A stretch of DNA of 64,000 nt from Halichondria panicea (taxonomy: Eukaryota > Porifera > Demospongiae > Suberitida > Halichondriidae). The position numbers were made by a program, and so were the translations under genes. Below are positions 23,481 through 35,293 of the stretch, piece by piece (position 1 is the first letter of the stretch; every line of letters begins with the position of its first letter). The DNA lies in the NCBI RefSeq assembly GCF_963675165.1, contig NC_087382.1, positions 1,798,001 to 1,862,000 of the forward strand, read 5' to 3'. The notes beneath the pieces are model-generated. The model was not told the DNA's origin and searched no databases. It was given only the letters and a program-made list of their open reading frames with translations.

Positions 23481-24905
23481 GATAGTGCCTATTTTGTAGA
23501 ATGAAATTGGATATCACTGTTCTGTGAATGAGGTTAATCCATGTAAACATGCAGTCTATGTTATTAGGCTTTAATAGTTAAAGACCTAGCTGTTTACTTT
23601 GAGGAGGTCCATGTTAATTGTTACTATAATTTAATAGCTATATGTACGTGATATTTTAATATTGCGGTGTAATATCATGTTGAATCTCATGAGTATAGTT
23701 GTGATTCCAATTTGGGCAAGCATCATGGGTCTTTCATTTCCATGTCGGCATAATTATACTCTTAGTATAATAGCATATACTTTTAGTATAATAAACAATC
23801 ATCATAACGGCATAGTAACTTATATCGTATTTTTCTTTCCTATATATATACAGCATGCCCGAGTGAGGTTCGCATGATGCACCGCTATAATTATTATGAT
23901 ATTAAATTATCATGCATGTGGAACTTTGACCTTTGGACCCGCAGGGTTGCTACGTTGTACACTCCACCTTAACAACTGGCACTCATGTATATGCATGTAT
24001 ATATAGGTAACGTGTTCTACAAGACTACAACTAATGTGTTTTGGAATATATCCACACTTCTCATAATAAGCTGCATGGGATCATGCTTTTGTGTTGTAAT
24101 GATGTGGTGAATCCATGCATTCTATGTTGCAACTACCCTAAATTGTAACAAAGCGTGGAGGCTCTATAGCTAGGATAGCAATATACAATTTAGTGATTTG
24201 GTGCATGAAACCTCGAAATTTAGCTGCCGCTCAAATCGTATTTCAAAAGCGCAAATACTCCATTCATGCATGCATGCGTATACTCCTGACTTTCATACAC
24301 ACCTCCCATATATAGACATAAACACTTGCAACGGCTTTATCAACTGTAGTTCTATTGTGCATGGCAAAGAGCTAGTACTACCATGCATGCACATTATTAT
24401 TGCATTTCTTGGGCCGATAACACCTGGAATTACATGCTTTTGCTAATGAAATTAGATCCAATTAATGTGATGAATCCGTGCAGTCCATGTGGTTATAACC
24501 TGGAATTATGCTTCTGCTAATGGCTAGGAAACTAACAGTGGGAGCAAACCGTTGTCAAAGGCATAGTCAGTAGTCTGTGAGATAAGGACAGAATTCAATC
24601 ACAGAAAATAGTATCTATAATAAGCAGTCTAAAAAGAATTTAAGCACAGAGTTCAATCACAGAAAGTAGTATCTAGTATAACTATAGAGCACTAAAGTGC
24701 AAACCCTCGGCTGGTGACATGATTATAAAGAAACCAAAAGAGTGATATAATGCAGTGCCTTCCTCATACGTGACATATACTAGTCGGTTAAACGCAGAGA
24801 ATTGAATCATTTCAACTACAGTAAAATTATAGTAATGTGGTGATCCCAAGATAGATTTTCTGTCACATGTGTATACTTGTGCATGTACTTATAATTAACT
24901 CTCAG
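23481..24905. other. Intergenic, no gene seen
   Basis: Contains further GAATCC-type units (about 24105-24540) and a near-direct repeat around AATCACAGAAAATAGTATCT (24595-24675). Parts at about 24230-24540 resemble the upstream regions of the P genes, suggesting a decayed promoter. It matches 50930-52555, except that copy B has about 230 extra bases at 51970-52200. Confidence 0.55.
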
Positions 24906-25110
24906 TTGATGAGCTATACTGCAAGCAGCCTGCAGTCCCTGACGGATGAGCGAGTTAGATTCCTCTTTATATATACTTGTATATAGGTTATACAATTATA
25001 TGTATCGTTGCACTAAGATGATTAAATGGACTGTTTCATCCAAGCTTTTTATTTGTGCAGACAAGAGTAAACCAGCCGAACATGAGAAGTGTGGATACGC
25101 CAAAAAGCAA
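24906..25110 (+). pseudogene. Remnant of the last two exons of a P-family gene
   Basis: After a CTCAG acceptor, 24906-24948 resembles P4 exon 16 (TTGATGAGCTA...CTGCAGTCCCTG), but its donor is GCGAGT. TTATTTGTGCAG then precedes ACAAGAGTAAACCAGCC at 25061, the family's final exon and stop. The rest of the gene is missing. The same relic lies at 52556-52770, so it predates the large duplication. Confidence 0.75.
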
Positions 25111-25339
25111 AAATAGTAGAACACATTAAAAATATTGTGTGAGAACTTGCATGTAATTATGATTACATTATTATGAGAAATTAATTAAATGAACATGTGG
25201 TTTTTATCTGGAAATATGTTTTAGCAAAGAATTAGATCGCAGTGTACATATAGAACCCATGCCATGCAGTTAATGTGGTTGATTAATGGCATCACATCAG
25301 TCTATGCACAGCCCCTTGTACTGCACATGAATCCATGAG

Positions 25340-25346
25340 TATATAA
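25340..25346 (+). promoter_or_regulatory. TATA box of P3
   Basis: TATATAA, 85 bases before the P3 ATG, in the conserved promoter block. Confidence 0.7.
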
Positions 25347-26447
25347 GTGGGTCCAATTTTCTCATTGACAGTCACTGCAATTGTTCATCACTTCAAGTTG
25401 TGAAGGATTTCTCAGGATATCATCATGAAAACTTTAATGATTGCCACTGTGGCTCTGCTATCTCTCATGGCCCTGGCCTCTTCTGCTCCTCATCGCTCTT
25501 ATTATCAGGTGCTCAGAAGTAGTAACAGCATGACTATATATAAATATTACGATCAGCTAAATGATGCCCTGGAGCAAAGCAATGGTAAATATTTTTTACC
25601 AACACCATGCACTAGAAAGTGACACCATTATTTTTGTATTTAGCATAATTTTATGTTGTTTCGTTCGTATTCACTAATTACTTACAAATTTACTACAGTT
25701 GCGGAGGCTCGTCAGCAACGCGGTAATTATTACTATATAAGACACAGATGCAGCAGAACGATGGCCCAAGCAACTACGTACATGTATTACTATTAGGGAC
25801 AAATGCAGCAGAACGATCGCCCAAGCAACTATTACTATAAGACACAGATGCAGCAGGACGGTGGCCCAAGCAACTATTACTATATAAGGCGCAGATGCAG
25901 CAGGATGGTGGCCCAAGCAACTATTACTATAAGGCACAGATGCAGCAGGACGATCGCCCAAGCAACTATTACTATAAGACACAGATGCAGCAAGACGGTG
26001 GCCCAAGCAACTATTACTATAAGGCACAAATGCAGCAGGATGATGGCCCAAGCTATAAGACACAGGTGCAGCAGGACGATCGCCTATTGCAAGCACTATT
26101 ACTATAAGGCACAGATGCAGCAGGACGGTGGCCCAATTAAGCTATAAGACACAGATACAGCAGGACGATCGCCCAAGCACTATTACTATAAGGCACAGAT
26201 GCAGCAGAACGATCGCCCATGCAAGCAACTATTACTATATAAGGCACAGATGCAACAAGATGAGCCAGGTAAGTACTTTCAACAACTCGACCATGCAGAA
26301 TTCATAAGAATGTGACACTATGCATTATGTTAAGTTTAAATTTATTATAGCCCATCACATAAGAATAATTTACTACAGCTGATTGGACACCAGCTGAGGT
26401 GCCCATGTAAGTACACCTTCCACCAACTAATGCATGAGTGCTGCTAA

Positions 26448-26798
26448 GGCCACTGTTAGTTGCATGCTTGTTTCAGATCAACCTCCCTCCTCGTTTTGCT
26501 CACCTCCTCAATTAAGTCATTATTGCTGATGTCAGCCATTATTTGAGGTCAAAGTCCTTTTTTTTGCTGACATTGCATTATTTTACCATGTGCCATGTGC
26601 AATTGTGCACCAAAAAGCCAGTGCATAAAAAAAAAATTAAACTATTGTTCAGACTCCGTCCTTTTGTGTATTACTGTCAGTTAAAAAACAGGATATGACG
26701 TCATCAAATAATGAGATAATAGGTAATGAAGACCTCCCTCCCTCATCGGGGTCGAGCTAGTATTCTCATCTGAAACAAGTATGCAACTAACAGTGGCA
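26448..26798. mobile_element. PIF/Harbinger-type MITE in an intron of P3
   Basis: The ends are GGCCACTGTTAGTTGCAT and its reverse complement (the last base is mutated here), with inverted repeats of about 30 bp. TAA duplications lie at 26445-26447 and 26799-26801. P1, P2 and P5 have a single TAA at the matching place in this intron and no insert. The P6 copy (54394-54742) has perfect ends. Confidence 0.8.
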
Positions 26799-27115
26799 TA
26801 ATACATGAACGTGACACTATTCAAATTGCATTTAACGCCTTCGTAGTTTCTCAACACCAACCACCTAAATATAGAATAAATTTCAGCTGCAGTATAATAG
26901 TAATGTCAGAGCCTCCAAGTAGAGACTTTTCTTTTCAGTATTAATCAGCTCATTTTTCCGTATTTAATTAATGATGATTTTCAGTACAAAACATGGAAAT
27001 GAGATGAAATGCTGTTTAGTGGCCTTGTAATTGCCCCGCCCCTTCAATAAAGGGGCGTGGCAAGCGAGACTTGGCTTTACAAATTATAGCTGTCTTTCAG
27101 TATCAGACTCACTAC

Positions 27116-29466
27116 TAGCCTCGATCTCCCAGGCCGATCCGTCTCTAATTAAACGCTAGGTCGCCTCCTCGGCCTGGTATTGATTGTATCTGGGCGTGTA
27201 TCTGGGCATGTGCTGTGGTTGCTGTGGTTGCTCAGGTATTCGCTAAAAAAGAGCGAATACCTGAGCAAGGTGGAGCGAATAGAAACACTAATAGTGTATG
27301 TAAGCATACTTACTCCGTAAAATCACCGTTAAATCACAAAGAACTCCGTGTCATAGGTCTATTCTTTGCAAGTTTAGTTTGTCATAGACATATTATATGT
27401 AGATATAGGCTTAGCTAGCTAGAGTGTGAGGAGCTGTCTTGTGCGAAGGAAGAAGGAGCATCACTCTTGTGAAAGAACAGACCTAGGTTCTCAAGTTTCT
27501 GCTATCAGTGGCTACTTTTGATTGACTACACAATTTAATACAAGCGCTTGATTAGACCATTGATTGCCAGATACACTTGGTAGAGTCTATCCTCAGACTC
27601 TGGCCATCGATCTCTTGTATACTATGCTCAGGGGTGTCCACAAGTGGCTGGGCCTGGGATGTATTGTCAAGGTGAGCGATATAAGGCCACAACAAGAGGT
27701 AGTTCTGTTTCTGGTCAGGTTGCTTGCCTGATTACGTGAGGCCAAGAGGGACAACAGCAACTGAGCCACATATATTTGCATGCAGTGTCATCACTTTTTT
27801 ATTTTTCACAGTTTGTCTTTAAAAACAGTTTACAACACAATAATAACATCTAAATAACATACAGGAAGAGGTATTTTAGGCTTTGGCAACCAGAACATAT
27901 ATTGAACTGAGAATTGTCTCTATATCTAACACCTATATAATTATGTCATTGCACTAGCTTGAGCCATTGTACGTGCTCGCTCTGTATCAAAGCAAAAAAG
28001 CAAAATGAGACCACATAATTATTGTGTTAGCATAATAACATCTTTCATTGCAAAATACAAGATAGTATATATATTAATACAAGATACAAGCACTAGCTTA
28101 CTGAATATTGAAGTGTTGTAGGTGCTGTACATGTAATTATTGCAACACCCACTCAACCTAAAGTGAGTGGGTGTGGTTTGCGCATGCGCATTAGGTGTGT
28201 TGCTGAAAAAACAGCACAGTGAAATATTGAGCGGCAGATGGACCAGAAACAGAACTACCTCTTGTTGTGGCCTAAATCAATAATACCCTTTCATCATTGG
28301 AAATTGTACACTATAGCCTATAGCCCAATCCTTGGTATCTGGATCAAGATATGACATTACGGCACTGGCATTGGTGTTGTGTTAGCCTCCTTCACCGACC
28401 TTCAAGGAAGTGCGGCCTGGGATCGTGGCTAGTTTTGTGTGGACCATCACTGTGAGTTACAAAATGTGTAGTGGAATGGTGAATTTAAGTTCATACTAAT
28501 TTGTATACAGGAGCAAAATGGAACCTTCCCCTCCAACCCCCGTCGTACTCCTCCTAGCTGATGGGTGTGAACTCATTGAAAGAGGATGCCCCAGTGCCAC
28601 TCGTGTCCTTCCCAAGGGTCCGATCTTATAGAACTACCTGCACTAAAACTACTGACGTGGAATGGCTCTTTCAACACTTGTGGTTGCTATCCTGACCAGT
28701 GACGTCAGGATTCTACTGTCTCTTGATGCACTGTGAACACACAATCTTTGTTATGCCACCTGAAGGCGCAGTAATTATTAAGTCTTTCTGGAAGCTCTTG
28801 TTTGAGATCTTCACTTCTAAACATCTGCATTTATTATGGACGCAGTACTGCTGTGCACAGTATTAATTTCTAGTGTCATTATATCATTATATGTGATGCA
28901 ATTTGAGAAAACAGACCACTTGGCTTGGTCTAAAAAAGTTGAGATCCTATGCATACTGATAGAGCAGAGAAATACCTACACAATGCTATGCTTAGTCTGT
29001 ACATACCTCATTCTATGACTAAGTTATAATCGTTTGAAGTTGGTTGCTATGAAATTGCATTATTGAAAAAACGCCATTCAAAGATGCCCTACTCCATTAG
29101 TAAGCCTATGTTTTGTGTTTTTTGACGAAGCACTGAGGTGAACATATTTGGATTTAGAGCACCAGCCTTCACATAGAGATAGTAGAAAGGCTATAGATAC
29201 TTGTAAGCTTATAAACTAAATTCATCACTTTGCACTCAAGGTCACAAATTTGCCTCTAGCTCAAATTGAAAATCTAAGCCAAGTGGTCTGTTTTCTCAGA
29301 TTGCATCACATATCGCTGTATTTTTAGCCAACTGTGATGAACTGAAAATGTTACAGTACATAGCTGATACTTACCAGTTTCCGGTCACGCCCAGATACAA
29401 TCAATACCAGGCCGAGGAGGCGACCTAGCGTTCAATTAGAGACGGATAGGCCTGGGATCGAGGCTA
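27116..29466. mobile_element. Mutator-like element C (2351 bp), nested
   Basis: It has the same long inverted repeats as element A, in the opposite orientation, flanked by ACTCACTAC (27107-27115 and 29467-29475). The interior matches the element A interior in reverse, plus extra sequence at about 28590-29340 with a duplicated stretch around AACAGACCACTTGGCTTGG and its inverse. No transposase was recognised. A 60-residue ORF at 28836 has no recognisable motif. Confidence 0.85.
27685..28272. mobile_element. PIF/Harbinger-type MITE with empty site in the window
   Basis: GGCCACAACAAGAGGTAG begins inverted repeats of about 32 bp. The target duplication is TAA (27682-27684 and 28273-28275). The matching place in element A (about 19455-19470, reverse strand) has a single TAA and no insert. 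The interior is non-coding and includes an ACACCCACTC/GAGTGGGTGT hairpin and a TGCGCATGCGCA palindrome at 28179-28190. Confidence 0.9.
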
Positions 29467-30059
29467 ACTCACTACTAGTATAGAGCATAGAGCTACTACA
29501 GCTGTAGGGATGCTACTAGATCCTTCACTGTGTCACCTATAAGGCCAGTTAACTTATTCTGTAAGCTGACAAAAGGTCACTTCTAGTCTTCTAGATCTAC
29601 ATGTATATATCCGTATTTTTGCAGTTAATTCCGTATAACCGTATTAGAAGACAGAAATCCGTATAAATACGGAAAAAACCGTATACTTGGAGGCTCTGTA
29701 ATGTACGGTGATCAACAATAATTTGCTGTTACATGAATGATCACTTTCTGCAGCTGACAGTCTACTGCTAGCAGCGCTGCAGTCCCTGATGGACAAGTGA
29801 GTGCATGAGACTTCTCTAGTTGCGTGATATGCTATTTAGGCCAGGCAAAGTAGATTAGTAGTTTATCATCACCGCCCCGCTTCACTTTTAACCTTCTTCC
29901 TCAAAAAGTTCACTATTCATTATTTTTTAGGCGTGGCCTAAATTAATGAGCCAACCCATTATATTCCAGGGCAGAGTCGAGTTACACCCAGCCAAAATTA
30001 ATGGCAATTTCTGGTTTGTGTAATGAATATCATTATAATGTTGCAATGAATAATGACCG

Positions 30060-30275
30060 GATGTTATGCCTCGGTGCGCATGCGCAAGCGAGGTAACGGT
30101 AGTGTGTTTGTGTGTGTGTGTGTGTATCTGTGTGTGTAGACTAGCTGCTACAGCTGCTCAAGGATGAATCAAGTGCAAGTAAGAGTTTCTATAGGCTTCT
30201 AGTCATGTTTTCTTGGATTTTAATTCGTGGATTTGCAAAATAATGCTTCGTTCTCGAGTTATGGCTAGTTTTGCT
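30060..30275 (+). promoter_or_regulatory. Dispersed promoter-like cassette with an NRF1-type palindrome, copy 1
   Basis: TGCGCATGCGCA (30075-30086), the consensus for NRF1/alpha-PAL, is followed by a TG-rich run. Then comes a short segment containing AAGGATGAATCAAGTGCAA and GTAAGAG, which looks like a start codon and splice donor. Related copies lie at 40010-40275 and across 56770-58540. It may be a repeat family that carries a promoter and first exon. This is inference. Confidence 0.4.
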
Positions 30276-30650
30276 TACTTGGAATGCCATTGCAGCCTTT
30301 TCGGAAGAGCACGTAGTCAAACACTTGTTTACCGAGTGTTGCTACTCTACTTAGTAGTTAGCTCTGCACTAGAACGCTAGCTGCAAGAGTGAGAAGAGAG
30401 CTGCAAGGCTCTGCTGATGGCATGCAGCCATTAATTTTAGACTTGAACTTTGGCATCACCGTTTTTAACAACAATCATGGTCGATCATTACCCACTCTTT
30501 AAGCTTGCATGCAGCATGCAAAAAAAGTTCATATGTGTATAAAATTCAGCTATTATATAGTATGTAGTTTTGGCATCTCCACCGAGGCATCAGCACCTGT
30601 GGTGCTTTCATTTTATCCAGGTTTTATTTGTGCAGACACGATTAATTTAC

Positions 30651-30676
30651 CTAACCCTAACCCTAACCCTAACCAG
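30651..30676. repeat. Interstitial telomere-like repeat (CCTAAC)4
   Basis: Four CCCTAA-type hexamers in a row. The duplicate near 58990 is decayed. Degenerate TTAGGG-like runs also occur near 8690, 15825 and 42205. Confidence 0.7.
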
Positions 30677-33479
30677 GGCCTAATGCGCACCAGTGCATTG
30701 ACATATCACGCTCCCTCCCTAGCTTTTTGTTGTACAATTTACAACAACTTGACCTGTAAAGGGGTAACCATGCACATGCATGCATTATAGCATGACCATT
30801 ATTAGCAAAAACAGAATTCCAAGTAAAAACAGGCCACATGCACATGCATGCAGACTCCATGGATCCATGATAGTATACAATTGCATGCATTTGAATTTTA
30901 TCCGCTTACTATAATAGTGTGTCTATAACAGTGAAATGGTTCACACTTATATGATTGAGTTACTTTACTGCGCACTTGCATGTATACCATTTTGAACAAC
31001 TCTGGTATACAGTTTGATTTGCGATTTTGATCTGCATTTTGCAGAAACAGTTGATAATTAGATCACTATAAATACGTACGTCCGCCTTTAATAATAAAAA
31101 TATAGTATTAGGAGAATCCCACAACAATTAAGTTCAGCTTATGGAGGATTTACTCATGCAGCATGCAGTGATTCACAGAAAGGATGAGATCCAATTTTAT
31201 TGTCCATTAGCCAAGCCTCCACTTTGCAGCTGTATGGTAACAACATTGCATGCATGCATTGAATTACACTCCACAGGCTCATTGCATATAGTACATGGTT
31301 GTAGATTCACTCCCCCCATATATACATACAACATTCACAGAAAGATTAAATCCAAGACATTTCTAGAGTGCATGCATGCATTGCTCATAAAAAATCCGAC
31401 TGATTTTTCCTATTCTATTGACATGTTTTGTGCTATTGTCATATTGAACTGAGCTAGCTAGCAGTCTAAGCTACTTATTTCATCATACAAAAGAATAGGC
31501 TTTTTAGAAACTACGTAGCTGCATGTGCAGTCAGTTTTCAGATGTGAACGAGGCAACAATGCAGTCCAATTCTTGCTCTGTGTTTCTATATAGTCTTATT
31601 AAGGCTGTGGCTCAGAGCTAGAGGTATAGAGGTGTACAAATAGTGCATGCATGTTGGTGACTTGTGCAATGCAAAACGGTAGTCGGGCGCCGCCGGTTTA
31701 GCTGTGAGTAACTAATTGTGAGAAGTCAACTACATGCATGCATGTTAGATACATGTTTGTGGGTGTTCCTATAGAAGTAGCTTCCTATCAGCCAATTCAA
31801 TGTTTGCACAAATGCAATTAGTGGTGTTCGCGTATTGCAAATGCAATTAGTGTGCCCACTACTCAGAAAAATCTGGATTCGATCCGGATATAGGTGTCAG
31901 GCTAATAGCCCCATTTACACGACACCTGGCACTTAATCTGGGCCAGAACACGCACATGCATGCATGTGTATTGGGGACTATGTAAGTAGGAACATGCACA
32001 CACATTTCAGTGTTATATGTCAGACGAACTTAAAGTACTATTTATGGATGATTCTAAAGAACCTGAGGATACACCTATATATTACTGTTACGGCTAACAC
32101 TCACAATCCCCTGTTGAAGGGCAGGAGGCTGTGAGAGTTGTCAGGGAAAGGTCAATTTACAGTTTTGTCCGATACTGCTAATTCTTGATGAACAAAATAA
32201 ATTAAAGATTGTAATTAATTATTGGACGTACACTGTACAAAATAGCTATAATAAATCTAGTGTGCAAATTAAGTGAAAATTGAAGTATATTGTTCCATTT
32301 CTCCTTGGTTTGGTCATTGTGTAGCCCCGTAGTATAGGATACGGATAAATTTTACTGACTACTATATACACGTGTGCATGCACAGGAGTAATTCTTAAAT
32401 TAGGAGCTTCTTAGAATAAGATCGGTGCACAGCTACAAGCATGCAAATTGTGCACCTCTACAAGCCACAACATTGAATGGTGAATTAACAGAGAACTAGT
32501 GACAAGTTAAAGTTGCTTATAAGGACTGCTATAGTGACCTTCACCATGGAGGATAAAATTAAGGTAATGATCACCATTGCAGTTACAAATCAACAATAGT
32601 ACATAGTCAGTATAATTATTACACTGCATGGACGTGGTGAAGTGGAAAATTGGTGAAGATGGACTGTTTTTACGATGTGCAGACTGGATCACTCATGTAT
32701 AGTGATTCCTCCACTTTGTAGCTATTAACAGCATTGCATCCCATCTCATCCATGCACAGGCCTTAATTGGATCATATTTCATGCCTAGTAAAAGCACAGA
32801 CGGATTCACACTCCCCAGAAGGAATTACAGCATTTTTAACACCTTTGCAACACACACACACACAAATGGGTAAACCACAATGAAACCCACAATGTAAACA
32901 TGGACTACATGCAGGCTATCCTTGAGTGGTTTCTTTACTAATTTGCAGTATCAAATCAAAATTGGCCAGTGTACTAATACAACAACTATAGGTATACATG
33001 GTTGCAGTAATAAGACCTACTCCACAGATGTGAGATGGAGAATGGTGTACCAGAGCTGAGGTGTGTACTTGGTCTATCTCATATCACACAGAAAAAATAA
33101 CTAGCAATTTGAGAAATGTGAACATGATTATTGTGACAGTATAGTGACAGCAGTTGCGTAGGAAGAGAGTTATCACTTAGAGAGCATGGAAAAAGTTTAG
33201 AAGGGGAGCTGATACGCATGTGCACACATAATAAAGTGCACCTGCAAGGGGGTCTTAGGGTAGTCCCCTAAAAAATATATTAATTTTGCATGCTCTAGGA
33301 TTGATTGGTGTATTTGCGTACAATTAAAAGCTTGATTCTTTGATTCAATTGAGCTTGGGTAAAAAGCAAGCATGCAGTGTTAGGGGCCTGGTTCCTACTT
33401 TTAGTACACCACAGTACATGCACTGCAGATGGTCTCCCATTTGAGTAACCACATGCAATTTACTACATTACATTGTGGT

Positions 33480-34300
33480 TTTATGCTAGGGTTTACACTA
33501 CCACTTTAGAGTGCATGGCTGAGAAAACAATTCATGCATGGATTCATCCCATTCACCTCATCCTAGATCATATTTCATGGGTAGTAAAACCACAGAATTT
33601 ATGGATTCACCACACCACACATTCTCAGATTTATTGGACACTTCCACTTTAGAGTGCATGGCTGAGAACAACAATTCATGCATGGGTATTCATCTCATCC
33701 ACAGGCCTTGGATCATATTTCATGGGTAGCCTCGATCCCAGGCCGAGTTTTCGCTTTTATAACGGTTACCTTGTTGTTCAGTCTTCAGAATAATGTTTTC
33801 TAAGCTTCAGAGAAGAGAGAAGCTTCAGCTAAGAGCCATTCCAATAATGATAAAACGGGAACTGACTTCTAGTACACGATAGTACACGAATATAAATGTC
33901 ACGAAAGTGAACGAGAATATCCATTCGTCAGAATCTGACGAACGATTGACGCATGCGCAGACAACTAGTACCAGGCCTAGTTGTTCGCCTAACCGTTATA
34001 AAAGCGAAAACTCGGCCTGGGATCGAGGCTAATTTCATGGGTAGTAAAAACACAGACTTTATGGATTCGCACTCTAATACATTAATTCTCAGATTTATTG
34101 GACACTTCCACTTTAGAGTGCATGGCTGAGAACAAAAATTCATGCATAGGTATTCATCTCATCCACAGGCCTTGGATCATATTTCATGGGTAGTAAAAAC
34201 ACAGACTTTATGGATTTCCAGATTTATTGGACACTTCTACTTTAGAGTGTATGGCTGAGAACGGATTCCCTCCATTGACAGGTCTTGGATGTATGATTGC
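33480..34300. repeat. Degenerate tandem repeat, roughly 145 bp
   Basis: Four imperfect units contain TTTAGAGTGCATGGCTGAGA, TTGGATCATATTTCATGGGT, GACTTTATGGATTC and CAGATTTATTGGACACTTCC. One is interrupted by element D. The array recurs at 63240-63690. The units belong to the wider family of reverse-oriented GAATCC repeats. Confidence 0.65.
33727..34031. mobile_element. Mutator-like element D (305 bp)
   Basis: It has the TAGCCTCGATCCCAGGCCG end continuing into AGTTTTCGCTTTTATAACGG, with a matching inverted end. ATTTCATGGG lies on both sides (33717-33726 and 34032-34041). It is absent from the related array at 63300-63600. Confidence 0.85.
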
Positions 34301-34544
34301 ATTGTATATGTACATGAACTGAATTAACGCCTGGATCTGCCACTACATACAGTGTCCATTAAAACAGTCTGTGAGGTAGTATTCCTATCTCATTATTATA
34401 AGGACATGGTTAGCTTCACTAAATAGAGCCCTGGTGAATTAGATCACAGCTTGTGTATAATTGTGCATGGTGAATCCTGTTGTAAACTAGTTTCTCAGTC
34501 CATAGCTTCCTTCAGTTTGTCTTTTAGAGTACAGTAAACACACG
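34301..34544. other. Intergenic, no gene seen
   Basis: Short unique-looking stretch between the degenerate array and element E. Matches 63700-63941. Confidence 0.5.
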
Positions 34545-35254
34545 TAGCCTCGAGACCAGGGCGTTCGTTGTCTGAAAGAACGCCTCAAGTTCCAATGTAC
34601 AACTCATCTAGCTGAGTCAGCAAGTGGTTATGCTCTAGTAGTTGTGAACATGATTGCGGTAACCCCAAACACAACAATACTACAGGGGTGTGCATGCGTT
34701 TGCAAAACCACAATCAGATAAATTATTATGAATATCATTATTAAATTTTTCCAAGAGTTCTTTATTACAGGTAGAAAGCATAGAGCCAACTGAAATAACA
34801 ACCAATTTTTCTCTAGGAGGCATGCTCCCTCCCCCCCAAAGAACGTAATTTACATGCATGACATTTGTACACTGTATATACAGTCAGTCAAGCATTATCT
34901 TGAATGTATTTCTCTATGTTCATAGACTACTATAGAATTTTCAAGAAATGCTATCATAAAGTATCTATTCTGTATGAGTGAGACTAATAGGAGTGCCCTG
35001 AGAATATCTATATAATCGCATGGAGATGTGTGACTGAGCACCTTTTTGGGCTTTAATTCCCCCCATCAGCTTGCTCGTACCTATATATACGTTTAGGAAT
35101 AAGTATAGATGTTCAATGAGATTCTGCTAAAAAAATCGTAGTAATAAAAGTGCAAGCTGAGCTTAGGATTATTATTGGTAATGAAATTCATATCTGGTGG
35201 TTTTGCTGTTTGGAAATTTCCTGTTGCAAGTGCACTGCAATTAATCCACCTTTG

Positions 35255-35293
<39 letters not shown>

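Larger units (their letters stand above)
26907..29698. mobile_element. Composite insertion with CAGAGCCTCCAAGTA ends
   Basis: CAGAGCCTCCAAGTA at the left and TACTTGGAGGCTCTG at the right bound 2.79 kb flanked by TAATGT on both sides. P6 (near 54857) has the uninterrupted sequence with one TAATGT. The CAG...CTG ends recall hAT elements, but the duplication is 6 bp rather than 8, so I leave the superfamily open. Element C sits inside it, and a Harbinger-type MITE sits inside element C. Confidence 0.8.
25425..29796 (+). pseudogene. P3: disabled P-family gene split by nested transposons
   Basis: Exon 1 (25425-25584) keeps the signal peptide, but an indel changes the leader (YYQVLRSSNSMTIYKYY). 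Exon 2 (about 25699-26268) starts in frame, but a TA insertion (ACTATATAAG) switches frame at once and a TAG at about 25793 ends it. Further TA insertions and ATTA insertions follow. Exon 3 has fused into exon 2. Exon 4 is 26379-26406, shortened. Exon 5 is found only at 29754-29796, after 2.8 kb of inserted DNA. The final exon is gone. An intron also holds a 351-bp Harbinger-like MITE. P6 has the same layout without the 2.8-kb insertion. It is unlikely to make a normal protein, although a truncated secreted peptide is possible. Confidence 0.8.
29797..33479. other. Repeat-rich intergenic block 1, no gene seen
   Basis: Begins after P3 exon 5. It holds a promoter-like cassette (30060-30275), telomere-like repeats (30651-30676) and reverse-oriented units of the dispersed repeat (about 31100-31380, 32690-32860), with no convincing coding sequence. 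It corresponds to 56590-63240 of the second block, which has several extra insertions. A T-arm-like GGATTCGATCCGG near 31878 has no tRNA around it. Confidence 0.6.

Noticed and set aside
23060-23550. Minus-strand ORFs over the 44-bp minisatellite
   Set aside because: Repeat-derived frames with different phases in each unit group; no signal, splice sites or homologous protein.
28836-29018. 60-residue hydrophobic ORF in element C as a transposase or membrane gene
   Set aside because: Too short, with no motif, and part of it is palindromic with downstream element sequence.
31870-31900. tRNA-like T-arm (GGATTCGATCCGG)
   Set aside because: No acceptor, D or anticodon arm can be placed around it; the copy near 61550 has changed bases in the stem.
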